In this document: piece by piece, positions 8,403 through 19,275 of the stretch | Position numbering within the stretch: position 1 is the stretch's first letter | Layout: every line of letters begins with the position of its first letter | NCBI RefSeq assembly: GCF_039536245.1 | Contig: NZ_BAAAYN010000017.1 | Coordinates: forward strand, 247,801-311,800 | DNA: 64,000 nt | Source: Cryptosporangium minutisporangium | Lineage (GTDB): Bacteria; Actinomycetota; Actinomycetes; Mycobacteriales; Cryptosporangiaceae | Reading direction: 5' to 3' | Notes under the pieces: generated by a model | What the model saw: only the letters and a program-made list of their open reading frames with translations | Databases searched by the model: none | Told to the model about the DNA's origin: nothing | Made by a program: the position numbers and the translations under genes

Positions 8403-9110
8403 TCAGGGATTCACCGTGAAGGGGACGGGCTTGCTCTCCAGGGTGCCCAGGCGAGCCACCAGCTGGTACTTGCCCGGCTTCACCGGGGCGCCGGTGACGC
8501 AGTTCTTCGACGACGTCGTCCCGCCCCACTTGATGTAGTAGTTGAGCGTCTCCCCCGGTACGAGCTTCCGATCGACCGTGGCCGCGGCGGCGTCCGCGCG
8601 CGAGCTGCAGTCGTCGGACGACCACACCTTCGCCGTGCCGGAGAGGATCTTGAGCTCCTGCTCGTTCGAGCCGACGTCGCGGCGGCACGCGGCCGACGAG
8701 GAGTTCTTGACGACCAGCCGCATGGCGGCGAACTCACCGATCCGCACCGAGCCGTCGGAGGGCACGGCGGTGAGGGTGAGCGCCGTGTCCGCACACGCCG
8801 CCGAGGAGGACTTGGATCCGCCGGCCGGTGCCTGCGGTGCGGCGGTCGCCGAGTCGGGCGACTCCTGGCTTGGGGAGGCGTCGGCGGAGCCTGCCCCGGA
8901 CTCGCCGGGATCGGGTGAGTCACCGCCGCCTGCCGCCGGGGAGGCCTGGGTCGTGGAGGGCACGCCGACTACACGTGCCGCGTCACTGCCGGAACCACCG
9001 GAGATCATGCACGACGCGAACGCCAGCAGAATGATTACCAGTGGCCCGAGGATCAACAGGCGCCGACGCCAGTAGACGCTGGATGGGTGGGGTCCGACCG
9101 TCCAGTTCAT
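8403..9110 (-). CDS. Single-pass membrane or secreted protein of unknown function
   Basis: The 235-residue protein has a short basic N-terminus, a hydrophobic helix at about 18-37 that contains Cys34, a Ser/Pro/Gly-rich linker (about 38-100) and a C-terminal extracytoplasmic domain with several cysteines (CADTA, ACRRD, DDCSS, KNCVT) that probably form disulfides. The helix could be a signal anchor; the residue three before Cys34 is Phe, so it is a poor lipobox. Proteins of this layout next to mutY are common in actinomycetes, without known function. Its stop codon lies two bases from a palindromic repeat end. Confidence 0.8.
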   Translation of the reverse strand: MNWTVGPHPSSVYWRRRLLILGPLVIILLAFASCMISGGSGSDAARVVGVPSTTQASPAAGGGDSPDPGESGAGSADASPSQESPDSATAAPQAPAGGSKSSSAACADTALTLTAVPSDGSVRIGEFAAMRLVVKNSSSAACRRDVGSNEQELKILSGTAKVWSSDDCSSRADAAAATVDRKLVPGETLNYYIKWGGTTSSKNCVTGAPVKPGKYQLVARLGTLESKPVPFTVNP

Positions 9111-9274
9111 GGTGGACGAACGGTATCGCTCCGAGCCGCCGGATGCGCGACGGCGCGCCGAGTCTCAACCTGACGTGGAGACGATCACACGCGTCCGCCG
9201 TCCACCTCCCGTCTCACCGCCGCGGCGGGGGCACGGCGCGCGGGAAGACACCGACCCTGGCACGATCAACGCTG

Positions 9275-10192
9275 ATGTCAGCGACCCCCGCCTTCGATAC
9301 CCAGCCCCCGGAGATCCCGCTCGCTACCAGGTTCGCCGCACTCGTCCTCGACTGGTACGGCGAGAACGCCCGGGACCTTCCCTGGCGCACCGCGGACGCC
9401 ACTCCCTGGGGCGTCCTCGTCAGCGAAATCATGCTCCAGCAGACGCCGGTCTCCCGCGTCCTGCCCGCGTACGAAGCGTGGATGGCGCGCTGGCCGACGC
9501 CGGCGGCGCTGGCGGCGGACGAGCCGGGCGAAGCCGTCCGCGCCTGGGGGCGCCTCGGTTATCCGCGGCGTGCGCTCCGGCTGCACGAGTGCGCGGTGGC
9601 GATCACCGAGCGGCACGGCGGGCAGCTCCCGACCGACCTGGAGTCCCTGCTCGCGCTGCCAGGCGTCGGGGCGTACACGGCCCGGGCCGTCGCGTCGTTC
9701 GCGTACCGGCAGCGTCACGCGGTCGTGGACACCAACGTCCGGCGGGTGCTCAGCCGGGTCGTGACCGGGGTGGCCGACGCCGCTCCGGGGTCCGCCACCC
9801 GTGACCTCGCGTTGGCCGAGCCGCTCGTCCCCACGGACGCCGAGGTGGCCGCGCGCTACGCAGTCGCGGTGATGGAGCTCGGAGCGCTCGTCTGTACGGC
9901 TCGAGCGCCCCGCTGCGCCGACTGTCCGATCGTGGCCGACTGTGCGTGGTTCCGCGCCGGTAAGCCGGCCTACGACGGACCGGTGCGGCGTCCCCAGGGT
10001 TACGCCGGCACCGACCGGCAAGTGCGTGGGCGGTTGCTGGCCGTCCTACGGGACGCCGAGGGCCCGGTCGCCCAGGCGGCGCTGGACGTCGTCTGGCACG
10101 ACGCCGTGCAGCGCAGCCGCGCCCTGGACGGCCTCGTGACCGACGGGCTCGTCGATCCGCTCCCCGACGGCCGCTACGCCCTACCCCGCTGA
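9275..10192 (+). CDS. mutY: A/G-specific adenine DNA glycosylase MutY
   Basis: MutY removes adenine mispaired with 8-oxoguanine. The 305-residue protein has the catalytic Glu51 in VSEIMLQQT, the helix-hairpin-helix LPGVGAYTARA at 128-138, the catalytic Asp152 in VVDTNVRRV and the iron-sulphur ligands Cys207, Cys214, Cys217 and Cys223 in C-X6-C-X2-C-X5-C spacing. The ATG at 9275 is chosen because the domain starts soon after it; the frame is open to 9041. After the cluster only about 80 residues remain, so the usual C-terminal NUDIX-like 8-oxoG recognition domain is absent or much reduced, as in other actinobacterial MutY. Confidence 0.95.
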   Translation: MSATPAFDTQPPEIPLATRFAALVLDWYGENARDLPWRTADATPWGVLVSEIMLQQTPVSRVLPAYEAWMARWPTPAALAADEPGEAVRAWGRLGYPRRALRLHECAVAITERHGGQLPTDLESLLALPGVGAYTARAVASFAYRQRHAVVDTNVRRVLSRVVTGVADAAPGSATRDLALAEPLVPTDAEVAARYAVAVMELGALVCTARAPRCADCPIVADCAWFRAGKPAYDGPVRRPQGYAGTDRQVRGRLLAVLRDAEGPVAQAALDVVWHDAVQRSRALDGLVTDGLVDPLPDGRYALPR

Positions 10193-10194
10193 TC

Positions 10195-10249
10195 TACGCC
10201 AAGTCCGCCTCCACGACGCGTGTGAAGGCGGATTTGGCGTAACTGCGCG
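10195..10249. repeat. Palindromic intergenic repeat, family B copy 1
   Basis: The arms TACGCCAAGTCCGCC and GGCGGATTTGGCGTA form a long imperfect hairpin that starts two bases after the mutY stop and is followed by ACTGCGCG. Copies with the same plan occur at 51747 and 52765, each directly after the stop of a plus-strand gene. Confidence 0.8.
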
Positions 10250-10274
10250 TCCGGCCCAGCTCCGGTGAAACGCC

Positions 10275-10304
10275 GAAGGGCGAGCCCAACGGGGCCCGCC
10301 CTTC
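10275..10304. terminator. Terminator for clpC
   Basis: GAAGGGCGAGCCC pairs with GGGCCCGCCCTTC (one mismatch) around an AACG loop, 17 bases beyond the clpC stop codon. In the minus direction it is followed by a weak T-run in GGCGTTTC. It may also end the mutY transcript from the other side. Confidence 0.75.
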
Positions 10305-10321
10305 GAGCGAAACAGCGTGCC

Positions 10322-12847
<2,526 letters not shown>

Positions 12848-13256
12848 CCCTCGTTAGCTCCTCACGTGCCGGTGGGCACCGTGTGGTCGCGAACACCTGA
12901 TGGCGCCCGTCCCACCACTGTAGTCGGGTGATGACCTCCGGCCACCCGCCGCGGGAACCGGATCCGGCTACCGCCGGTGCACCGCACCGGCGACGTCCAT
13001 GACTACGGTTCTTACAACGGTGGAGCGGAAGCCACGCTTCCGACCGGCTGTCCGCTGAGAGCGAACAACCGCCTCGTCCCGCCACGGTCGGCTTTTCGCC
13101 GACCGCATAACTACCCCTAACAGCAGGTTACGGACGCTCTGCACGGCGGCGTCCGCGGGGTGGCCGGTACGGGGCCGGCGGCGGGGCAGGGAGCCCGAAA
13201 GGAGTACGTCGAGAGGCGGTGCTGGGGCTAACGGTGAGCACCCACCGCTGTCCGGG
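12848..13256. other. clpC upstream region
   Basis: These 409 bases lie between the lsr2 stop and the clpC start. They should carry the clpC promoter; I see the candidate ClgR site at 13050-13066 and only weak hairpins near the lsr2 stop (GGTG/CACC). No gene was supported here. Confidence 0.6.
13050..13066. promoter_or_regulatory. Candidate ClgR operator upstream of clpC
   Basis: Read on the minus strand the site is GTTCGC-TCTCA-GCGGAC, matching the known actinobacterial ClgR core CGC-N5-GCG with the flanking GTT kept. ClgR activates clp genes in Streptomyces and Corynebacterium. The site is 203 bases from the start codon, compatible with a long 5' leader. No clgR gene was seen in the window. 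Confidence 0.55.
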
Positions 13257-13607
13257 TCAGCTCGCGTGGAACTTCTGAACGATGTCGTTAGGGATACGAC
13301 CGCGGTCGGAAACCTTGAATCCGCGCTTCTTGGCCCATTCCCGGATGGCCTGGTTCTGCTCGCGATCAGCGGTCGCAGTGGAGCCGGAGGAACGGGTGCG
13401 GGCAGCGGCGGCCTGCTTCACTGCGGCGGACCGGCCGGACTTACGCGCAGCGCCGACGTAAGGCGCTACCGCATCCCGCAAGGTCGCGGCGTTCTTGGAC
13501 GACAGATCGATTTCGTAAGATACGCCGTCGAGCGAGAACGAGACCGTCTCTTCTGCTTCCCCTCCGTCGATGTCATCGACGAGAAGCACCTGCACCTTCT
13601 GCGCCAC
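13257..13607 (-). CDS. lsr2: Lsr2 nucleoid-associated protein
   Basis: Lsr2 is the actinobacterial H-NS counterpart that bridges and silences AT-rich DNA. The 116-residue protein has the N-terminal dimerisation and oligomerisation domain (KVQVLLVDDIDGG at 4-16), a basic flexible linker (about 56-82) and the C-terminal DNA-binding domain with the AT-hook-like RGR at 102-104 in DRGRIPNDIV. The GTG at 13607 follows GGGAGGA at proper spacing; an in-frame GTG at 13625 is less likely. It lies downstream of lysS. Confidence 0.96.
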   Translation of the reverse strand: MAQKVQVLLVDDIDGGEAEETVSFSLDGVSYEIDLSSKNAATLRDAVAPYVGAARKSGRSAAVKQAAAARTRSSGSTATADREQNQAIREWAKKRGFKVSDRGRIPNDIVQKFHAS

Positions 13608-13633
13608 GAATTCCTCCCGGCTCACCAGAAAAA

Positions 13634-13704
13634 CTGGGTACGGCTAAATACAATCACGGCACCGACCGAAACGCCAATACCCAGTATCCACAAAACGCTG
13701 GGTA
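13634..13704. promoter_or_regulatory. Repeated CTGGGTA/TACCCAG motif in the lsr2 leader
   Basis: The seven-base word CTGGGTA occurs at 13634 and 13698 and its complement at 13678, the latter two forming a perfect inverted pair with a 13-base spacer. The region is clearly AT-richer than its surroundings and lies directly upstream of lsr2. An operator role, possibly autoregulation, is a guess. Confidence 0.3.
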
Positions 13705-13744
13705 ACCGCTCAGCACCCTGCCTGCGGTCACCCAACCGTCGCAG

Positions 13745-15316
13745 TTAAACCGGTCGGACGAACGGGAACAGAATCGTCTCTCGGATGCCGCGACCGGTGA
13801 ACACCTGGAGCAAACGGTCCACGCCCATACCCATTCCACCGGACGGTGGCATGCCGTATTCGAGGGCGCGCAGGAAGTCCTCGTCCAACTGCATCGCCTC
13901 GACGTCTCCCTTGGCCGCCATGGCGGACTGGGCGACCAGGCGTTCGCGCTGGATGACCGGGTCGACCAGCTCGGAGTAGGCGGTGCCGCGCTCCACCCCG
14001 TCGATGTAGAGGTCCCACTTCTCCGCGACGCCCGGCACCGACCGGTGTGGACGCGTCAGCGGACTGGTGTCGAGCGGATAGTCCCGGACGAAGATGGGCC
14101 CGGCCAGCCGCTCCTCGCACAATGCCTCGAACAGCTCCTCGACCAGCTTCCCGTGGACCCACAGTGGATTCACAGCGATACCGTGCTTCTCGGCGTACGT
14201 GCGCAAGGTCTCGATCGGCGTCTCCGGCGTGACCTCCTCGCCGACCGCCTCGGAGACGAGCGTAAAGAGCGACGCGGTCTCCCATTCACCGCTCAGGTCG
14301 ATCTCGGACCCGTCGAAGCGCTCCACGATCGTCGAGCCGAAGACCGCGGTGGCGGCCTCCTGGTACAGCTCCCTGGTCAGCCGGGCCATGGTGTCGTAGT
14401 TACCGTAGGCTTCGTACACCTCGAGCATGGTGAATTCCGGCGAGTGCGTGGAATCCGCCCCTTCGTTACGGAAGTTTCGATTGATCTCGTAAACCTTCTC
14501 AATGCCACCCACCACACAACGCTTCAAGAAGAGCTCTGGTGCGATGCGTAGGTAGACGTCGAGATCGAACGCGTTGAAATGCGTGATGAACGGCCGAGCG
14601 GCCGCGCCTCCGTGCACGGTCTGCAACATCGGCGTCTCGACCTCGAGGAACTCCCGACGGTTCAGGGAATCCCGTAGCGCGCGTACCGTCTCGGTACGTA
14701 CTTCCACCATCCGGCGGGCTTCCGGCCGAACGATCAGATCCGCATAACGCTGTCGGATCCGGGTTTCCTCACCCATCGGCTTGTGAGCGACCGGCAACGG
14801 ACGCAGAGCCTTTGCGGTGAGCACCCAACGATCGGCGAGGATGCTCAACTCGCCTCGCCGGGACGTGATGACCTCACCGTCGATCCCCACGTGATCGCCG
14901 AGATCGACCAGGGACTTCCAGCTCTCCAGCGATTCCGCGCCGACCTGGGCGAGGCTGAGCATCACCTGCAGCTCGGTGCCGTCGCCCTCCCGCAGCGTCG
15001 CGAAACAGAGCTTGCCGGTGTTGCGGATGAAGAGGACCCGTCCGGTCACCGAAACGCGCTCGCCGGTGTGCTCGTCCGGCCCCAGGTCGGGGTAGCGGCC
15101 CCGGATCTCCGCCAGCGTCGTCGTGCGCGCGAAGCCCACCGGATACGGCTCGATGCCCTCGGCGAGCATTCGGGCCCGCTTCTCCAGCCGGACCCTGACC
15201 TGCTCTGGCAGGTCGCTCTCGAACGCGTCGGCGTCGGCCGCCGGGTCGGCGTTCCCCGGCGAAACAGGAGCCCCGTTGTCAGAGCGCGCGGGCTGGTCGG
15301 TGGAGTTCTCGGTCAC
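13745..15316 (-). CDS. lysS: Lysyl-tRNA synthetase, class II
   Basis: LysS charges tRNA-Lys. The 523-residue protein has an acidic low-complexity N-terminal extension (about 1-35), the OB-fold anticodon-binding domain ([19 protein letters not shown] near 88-106) and the class II catalytic core with motif 2 ([15 protein letters not shown]) and motif 3 ([14 protein letters not shown]). Length agrees with single-domain LysS; the membrane domain of the LysX form is absent. The start ATG gives the longest frame, so the extension could be shorter. Confidence 0.97.
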   Translation of the reverse strand: MTENSTDQPARSDNGAPVSPGNADPAADADAFESDLPEQVRVRLEKRARMLAEGIEPYPVGFARTTTLAEIRGRYPDLGPDEHTGERVSVTGRVLFIRNTGKLCFATLREGDGTELQVMLSLAQVGAESLESWKSLVDLGDHVGIDGEVITSRRGELSILADRWVLTAKALRPLPVAHKPMGEETRIRQRYADLIVRPEARRMVEVRTETVRALRDSLNRREFLEVETPMLQTVHGGAAARPFITHFNAFDLDVYLRIAPELFLKRCVVGGIEKVYEINRNFRNEGADSTHSPEFTMLEVYEAYGNYDTMARLTRELYQEAATAVFGSTIVERFDGSEIDLSGEWETASLFTLVSEAVGEEVTPETPIETLRTYAEKHGIAVNPLWVHGKLVEELFEALCEERLAGPIFVRDYPLDTSPLTRPHRSVPGVAEKWDLYIDGVERGTAYSELVDPVIQRERLVAQSAMAAKGDVEAMQLDEDFLRALEYGMPPSGGMGMGVDRLLQVFTGRGIRETILFPFVRPV

Positions 15317-15393
15317 GCGTGGAGCCTATCGAGCCTCGCCGATCCGTTTTGACCGGCGGCAGCGGTATCAATTCCGCCGTTGCGTCGCAGATC

Positions 15394-16050
15394 TCATCTC
15401 CCGCGGGAGGGCGGCGTATTCGATCCGGTGACGCCGCGGATCCGACGTCGCAGTGCGGAACTCGCGACCGGGCCGAGGTCGTCGGCGACCTCGAGCAGTA
15501 TTCCGAGCCGGTCCAGCGCGTCCAGCGCGGCGGTGGACCCGTTCGGGTCGACGGCTTCGAACAACTCCATGCCGACGAACGCCGCCGAGACCGCGTGCGC
15601 CAATCCGGTCACGTCGACGACCTGTTCGATCGGCGATCCGGTGACCACCCGGCGGAGCACACCTTCGATCTCCCGCACCCAGAGCTGGATCGCCTCGCTG
15701 GTCGCGGACGCCAGACGCTCGTCGCCCTGCGCGCCGGCCAACATCTGGGCCAGCAGCGTGACGTTGCCCCGCTCGCGCTGATCGGCGTGCAGGTCGCGGC
15801 CGAGCGCGAGCAGTTCCCGCATCGTCCGGATCGCCGCGAAGCGCTCCCGGTACCGGGCGACGTCGGCCGCGGTGGCTGCCCGGCAGGCCTCGTTCAGCAG
15901 GTCCGCGACGCTGCCGAAGTGGTAGAAGACCAGCGCCTGGTTGACGCCGGCGGTGGCCGCCACCGTCCGCGCGGACGTACCGGCGATGCCGTTCCGGCGA
16001 ACCGTCTCGATCGCCCCGTCGATCAAGCGCTGCCGGGTGTCCTCCGCCAT
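15394..16050 (-). CDS. TetR-family repressor
   Basis: The 218-residue protein has a TetR N-terminal HTH (about 5-50, with TSARTVAATAGVNQALVFYHF) and a variable all-helical ligand domain. Its start overlaps the end of the preceding methyltransferase gene by 28 bases, so it is the last gene of a three-gene operon. Two identical palindromes in the promoter of that operon (18319 and 18354) are the obvious targets, which makes this a self-regulated, ligand-responsive unit. The ligand is unknown, but the partner genes suggest a lipid-like or hydrophobic compound. Confidence 0.93.
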   Translation of the reverse strand: MAEDTRQRLIDGAIETVRRNGIAGTSARTVAATAGVNQALVFYHFGSVADLLNEACRAATAADVARYRERFAAIRTMRELLALGRDLHADQRERGNVTLLAQMLAGAQGDERLASATSEAIQLWVREIEGVLRRVVTGSPIEQVVDVTGLAHAVSAAFVGMELFEAVDPNGSTAALDALDRLGILLEVADDLGPVASSALRRRIRGVTGSNTPPSRGR

Positions 16051-17399
16051 TCGTCTCCGTTCACCGAGGCCGCTTCGGGCCGCTCGTCGTGGCCCGGCGC
16101 CGACGGTAGTCCGCGGCCGACCGGCTCCGCGCTCGGGCCGAAGCCCACTCCGTCGGCGACCCTCGCCACGACCCACCGAATCACCGGCAGCCGCGCGAGC
16201 CAACCGAGCACGGCGGGCCCCGCGCCGACGTGCTCGACGGCGAGCGCGACCGCCTCGACACCATCGACCACTACGCCGTCGTCGCGTTCGTACCGCACCC
16301 GGTACAGCGCGCCCGGATATTCCCGGGCGTCCGCCAGCGTCAGCCCGACTCCGTCCGAGCGGCCGAACGCGCCGTGCAGCTCGCGGCACTGCACGCAGCC
16401 GAGGTCCAGATAGAGCGTGGCGGATCGGAACCCGGCCGGACGCCGTCGCGGGATCCAGCGCCGCACCCGGCTGCGGTACGCCGTCCACTCCGGCCCGTAC
16501 CGACGCCGCAGGTCGTCGTCCTCGTGTTTCTCGGCGACGGCTTCGCTGAAGACCACCGACATCACCGCGGCAGCGGCCACCGCCCAGCTCTCGAGGGCGA
16601 TCGCGAGCACGCCGGTCAGTAGCGTGGCCGAGACCTGCATCGGGTTCGCCAGGTAGGCGTACGGACCGGTGGTGACCAGCCGGCTCGGTGGGTCCCACGG
16701 GTAGGGCGTCCCGCCGCCCCGCTCGGCGAATTCGCGCACCGCGGCCAGACCGGGCACCGAAGCGAGCACGGCCGCCTGAACCAAGAGCGAGAGCCACCAG
16801 CGCGGAGCACGCAACACCGCACTCCAGGATCCGTCGCCCACCGCCATCACGACGGTCGGCACCAACCAGAGCACCAACCCGGCGAAGAGAGCCATCTGCA
16901 GAACGACCCGCAGACGCAGGTGGCGTCCGGCCGCCGTGCACTCCCCCAGCACGACCGCCGGCAACGCCACCAGCAGCAGTCCGAGCAGCTCGCCCCATCC
17001 CCAGCCGGAACCGAGCCGGACCAGCGGCGTGAGGGCGGGCATCGTCACCGCGTCGATCCAGCCGACCGCCGCGAGCAGGATCGGCGTCCGCAGCATCGTC
17101 GGCCAATGACCGGACAGCAGTCGACCGACCGCCACCGGCAGCGGTCCCCAGAGCACCGCCCAACCCAGCCAGAGGTCGGCGGGCAGGCCGTCGAACGCTC
17201 CGTGGACCGGCAGGTACGACCACCAGTCGGCCCAGCGCGCCAGGCGGTCCAGCAACGCGACGCCGACCAGCGCCAGGAGGAACGCGAGCAGTAGCGCGCC
17301 GCGCGTGCGCCGGGAGCCGCGGACCGGGTAGGCGGCCGCGACCAGCGCGGCGACGGGCACCGCGAGGACGGCGTACCGCGCGACCGCGAGGCCGGTCAT
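16023..17399 (-). CDS. Membrane methyltransferase (ICMT/PEMT-like) fused to a DCC (DUF393) thiol domain
   Basis: The first 225 residues hold six to seven hydrophobic segments. Residues 235-320 carry the isoprenylcysteine/phospholipid methyltransferase signature (TGPYAYLANPMQ at 244-255, then Glu-rich HEDDDLRRRYGPEW). Residues 327-430 form a DCC-type domain with a CxxC (Cys335-Val-Gln-Cys338) and the DGVEAVALAV and LARLP segments of that family. A fusion of these two activities is unusual; methylation of a membrane-bound thiol or a quinone-like lipid is one possible reading. The start overlaps the upstream stop (ATGA) and the end overlaps tetR. Confidence 0.82.
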   Translation of the reverse strand: MTGLAVARYAVLAVPVAALVAAAYPVRGSRRTRGALLLAFLLALVGVALLDRLARWADWWSYLPVHGAFDGLPADLWLGWAVLWGPLPVAVGRLLSGHWPTMLRTPILLAAVGWIDAVTMPALTPLVRLGSGWGWGELLGLLLVALPAVVLGECTAAGRHLRLRVVLQMALFAGLVLWLVPTVVMAVGDGSWSAVLRAPRWWLSLLVQAAVLASVPGLAAVREFAERGGGTPYPWDPPSRLVTTGPYAYLANPMQVSATLLTGVLAIALESWAVAAAAVMSVVFSEAVAEKHEDDDLRRRYGPEWTAYRSRVRRWIPRRRPAGFRSATLYLDLGCVQCRELHGAFGRSDGVGLTLADAREYPGALYRVRYERDDGVVVDGVEAVALAVEHVGAGPAVLGWLARLPVIRWVVARVADGVGFGPSAEPVGRGLPSAPGHDERPEAASVNGDEWRRTPGSA

Positions 17400-18307
17400 G
17401 CCGGTTGCAGCCCGAGGCTGTCCAGGAGGTAACGCTCTCCGGCGCGGACGAACGCGTCCTCCATCGGCCCGAAGTACCAGGACGGGTCGAGTCGGCGCTC
17501 GAACTCGATCTGCAGCCGGACGTCCGAGCCGCCGTCCGGATTCGACGCCCACCGCAGGACGGCCGTTCGCCAGATCAGCGAGTGGTTCGTCATCGACGTG
17601 TCGGAGAGTCGGCGGAACACGATCCGGCGACCGTCCCGGTACGGCTCGTTCGCGACGACCTGGGTGACGATCGCGCCACCGTGCTGGCCGATGTGCCACC
17701 GGCGGCCGACGTCCACGCCGGCGCCGGCCGCGTGGTCGGGCGTCGGGTAGCCGAGGCGGAGCAGCAACGGGCGCGCGACACCGAACCGCGGACCGGCCGC
17801 GACGGTCGCCTGCACCTGCGCGGGTGTGAGCACGACGTGGCGGGTTACGGTCACCGCCTGGACCGGCGCGATCCGCAGCGTCGGGATCACGCCCTCGATT
17901 GCGATGACGGCGAGTAGTGGCAGAGCGAACGCCACCCCGAGGCGGCGGTCGAACAGCCGCACCAGGCCGGCGACGCCATGCGCGGCCAGGTAGACCAGCG
18001 GAGCGGCCATCAGCAGGCAGATCGCGCCTTCCTGGAGCAGGGCGGCGAAGAGCAGCATGAGGATCGTCGTCGAGACGAAGACCGTGCCGTGCAGGCTGTA
18101 GGGCGCCGGGGCCAGTGCGAGCAGGAGCGCGAGCCCTGCCGGAAGGCCCACGAACAGCAGCGCGCTGTCCTCCCGACCGGTCGCGACCGTGATCCAGAAG
18201 CCGAGGATCGCGAAGACCGCGACGATCACCGTCCATCCGACGCGCCACCACATTCCACGCCGCCGACGTGGTGTCTCCTGCGGCGCCGCCGCTTCGCCCT
18301 CGTCCAT
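17396..18307 (-). CDS. Membrane protein with four to five helices and a possible SRPBCC-like tail
   Basis: The 303-residue protein has hydrophobic helices at roughly 20-40, 46-62, 70-105 and 120-140, followed by about 150 soluble residues. The tail (VLTPAQVQATVAAGPRFG, then WHIGQHGG, then MEDAFVRAGERYLLDSLG) has the alternating strands and final amphipathic helix of polyketide-cyclase/START-like ligand-binding domains, but this is an inference. The ATG at 18307 has an excellent AAAGGAGG upstream. It heads the operon controlled by the twin TetR palindromes. Confidence 0.8.
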   Translation of the reverse strand: MDEGEAAAPQETPRRRRGMWWRVGWTVIVAVFAILGFWITVATGREDSALLFVGLPAGLALLLALAPAPYSLHGTVFVSTTILMLLFAALLQEGAICLLMAAPLVYLAAHGVAGLVRLFDRRLGVAFALPLLAVIAIEGVIPTLRIAPVQAVTVTRHVVLTPAQVQATVAAGPRFGVARPLLLRLGYPTPDHAAGAGVDVGRRWHIGQHGGAIVTQVVANEPYRDGRRIVFRRLSDTSMTNHSLIWRTAVLRWASNPDGGSDVRLQIEFERRLDPSWYFGPMEDAFVRAGERYLLDSLGLQPA

Positions 18308-18318
18308 GCTCGCCTCCT

Positions 18319-18334
18319 TTGAGCGATCGCTCAA
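18319..18334. promoter_or_regulatory. TetR operator 1
   Basis: The perfect 16-bp palindrome TTGAGCGATCGCTCAA lies just upstream of the ribosome site of the gene at 18307. The identical sequence recurs 35 bases further upstream. Placement over the promoter and leader fits repression by the TetR encoded last in the same operon. Confidence 0.85.
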
Positions 18335-18353
18335 GGCCGAGCATAGGCAGGGT

Positions 18354-18369
18354 TTGAGCGATCGCTCAA
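18354..18369. promoter_or_regulatory. TetR operator 2
   Basis: This is an exact second copy of TTGAGCGATCGCTCAA, 35 bases from the first, centre to centre. Two identical sites suggest cooperative binding or two dimers covering the promoter. Confidence 0.85.
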
Positions 18370-18380
18370 GACGCCGCGCC

Positions 18381-18513
18381 GTTGAACCGCCGTAACTACG
18401 GCGCTGGAGCCCGCTGAGGGCGGCGCTGGCAGTCGAGCGCGAGACCGCCGCGACCTGGCTGTTGTCTCGAGATCTCGCGCTCGCCTGTCAGCGTCGTCCT
18501 CAGCGGGCCGTGC
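18381..18513. repeat. Long palindromic element, family A copy 1
   Basis: Inverted arms of 36 bases at 18409-18444 and 18473-18508 match at 32 positions. One end begins GTTGAA and the other ends GGGCCGTGCA, features shared with the copy at 22784-22931. It starts four bases after the coaX stop codon (minus strand) and may act as its terminator, but the shared ends suggest a small mobile or REP-type element. Confidence 0.75.
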
Positions 18514-18516
18514 AGA

Positions 18517-19275
18517 TCAGGCGTTTTTCTCGAAGGCCAATCTGAGGCCGATCAGAGTCAGGTTGGGCTCGTGGTTGGTGATCTCGCGGGACTCGCCGAT
18601 CACCAGCGACGCGAGGCCGCCGGTGGCGACGACGGCGGTCACCCCGCCGAGTTCCTCCACCATCCGACGCGCAATCCCGTCCACCTGCCCGGCGAACCCG
18701 TAGATGATCCCGGACTGCAGCGCTTCGACCGTGTTCTTCCCGACCACCGACCGAGGTCGCACCAGCTCCACCTTCCGGAGCTGCGCCGCCCGCGCGGCCA
18801 ACGCGTCGACCGAGATGTCGATACCCGGTGCCAGCGCGCCGCCGAGGAACGCCCCGTCCGCCCCGACGACGTCGAAGTTCGTCGACGTCCCGAAGTCGAC
18901 GACGACGGCCGGCCCACCGTAGAGGTGGTACGTCGCGAGCGTGTTCATGATCCGGTCCGAGCCGACCTCTTTCGGGTTGTCCATCACGATCGACACCCCG
19001 GTCCGAATGCCCGGCTCGATGATCATCGTCGGGATGTCGCCGTAATACCGATCGAGCATCGTCCGCAGCTCGCGCAGCGTCGCGGGCACCGTGGAGCACG
19101 CGGAGACGCCGGTGATCTGCACGGCCTCGCTCTCCAGCAGACCGCGGAACAGCAGCGCGAGCTCGTCCGCGGTCATCCGGCTGTCGGTCCGCACTCGCCA
19201 GGAGTGGACGAGCTTCTCCCCCGAGAACGTCGCGAGCACGATGTTCGTGTTACCGACGTCGATGGTGAGCAGCAC
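18517..19275 (-). CDS. coaX: Type III pantothenate kinase
   Basis: CoaX phosphorylates pantothenate, the first step of CoA synthesis. The 252-residue protein has the actin-like ATPase phosphate motif DVGNTN at 6-11, the second phosphate segment VVDFGTSTNFDVV (near 125-137), GGALAPGI and the adenosine segment ATGGLASLV. Length is normal for type III enzymes. Its start lies 26 bases inside the nadC gene, so expression is coupled to the nadB-nadC transcript. With panC in the same run of genes, pantothenate synthesis and use are co-transcribed. Confidence 0.97.
   Translation of the reverse strand: MLLTIDVGNTNIVLATFSGEKLVHSWRVRTDSRMTADELALLFRGLLESEAVQITGVSACSTVPATLRELRTMLDRYYGDIPTMIIEPGIRTGVSIVMDNPKEVGSDRIMNTLATYHLYGGPAVVVDFGTSTNFDVVGADGAFLGGALAPGIDISVDALAARAAQLRKVELVRPRSVVGKNTVEALQSGIIYGFAGQVDGIARRMVEELGGVTAVVATGGLASLVIGESREITNHEPNLTLIGLRLAFEKNA

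Noticed and set aside
7655-8688. Several overlapping frames through the tandem repeats on both strands
   Set aside because: A repeat of 30 bases keeps all frames open. None of these frames has a ribosome site or domain, and some run into disA or the 8403 gene.
18409-18508. Ordinary rho-independent terminator of coaX
   Set aside because: The arms are longer than needed, no T-run follows, and the ends recur at unrelated places, so it was listed as a repeat, though a terminator role is not excluded.
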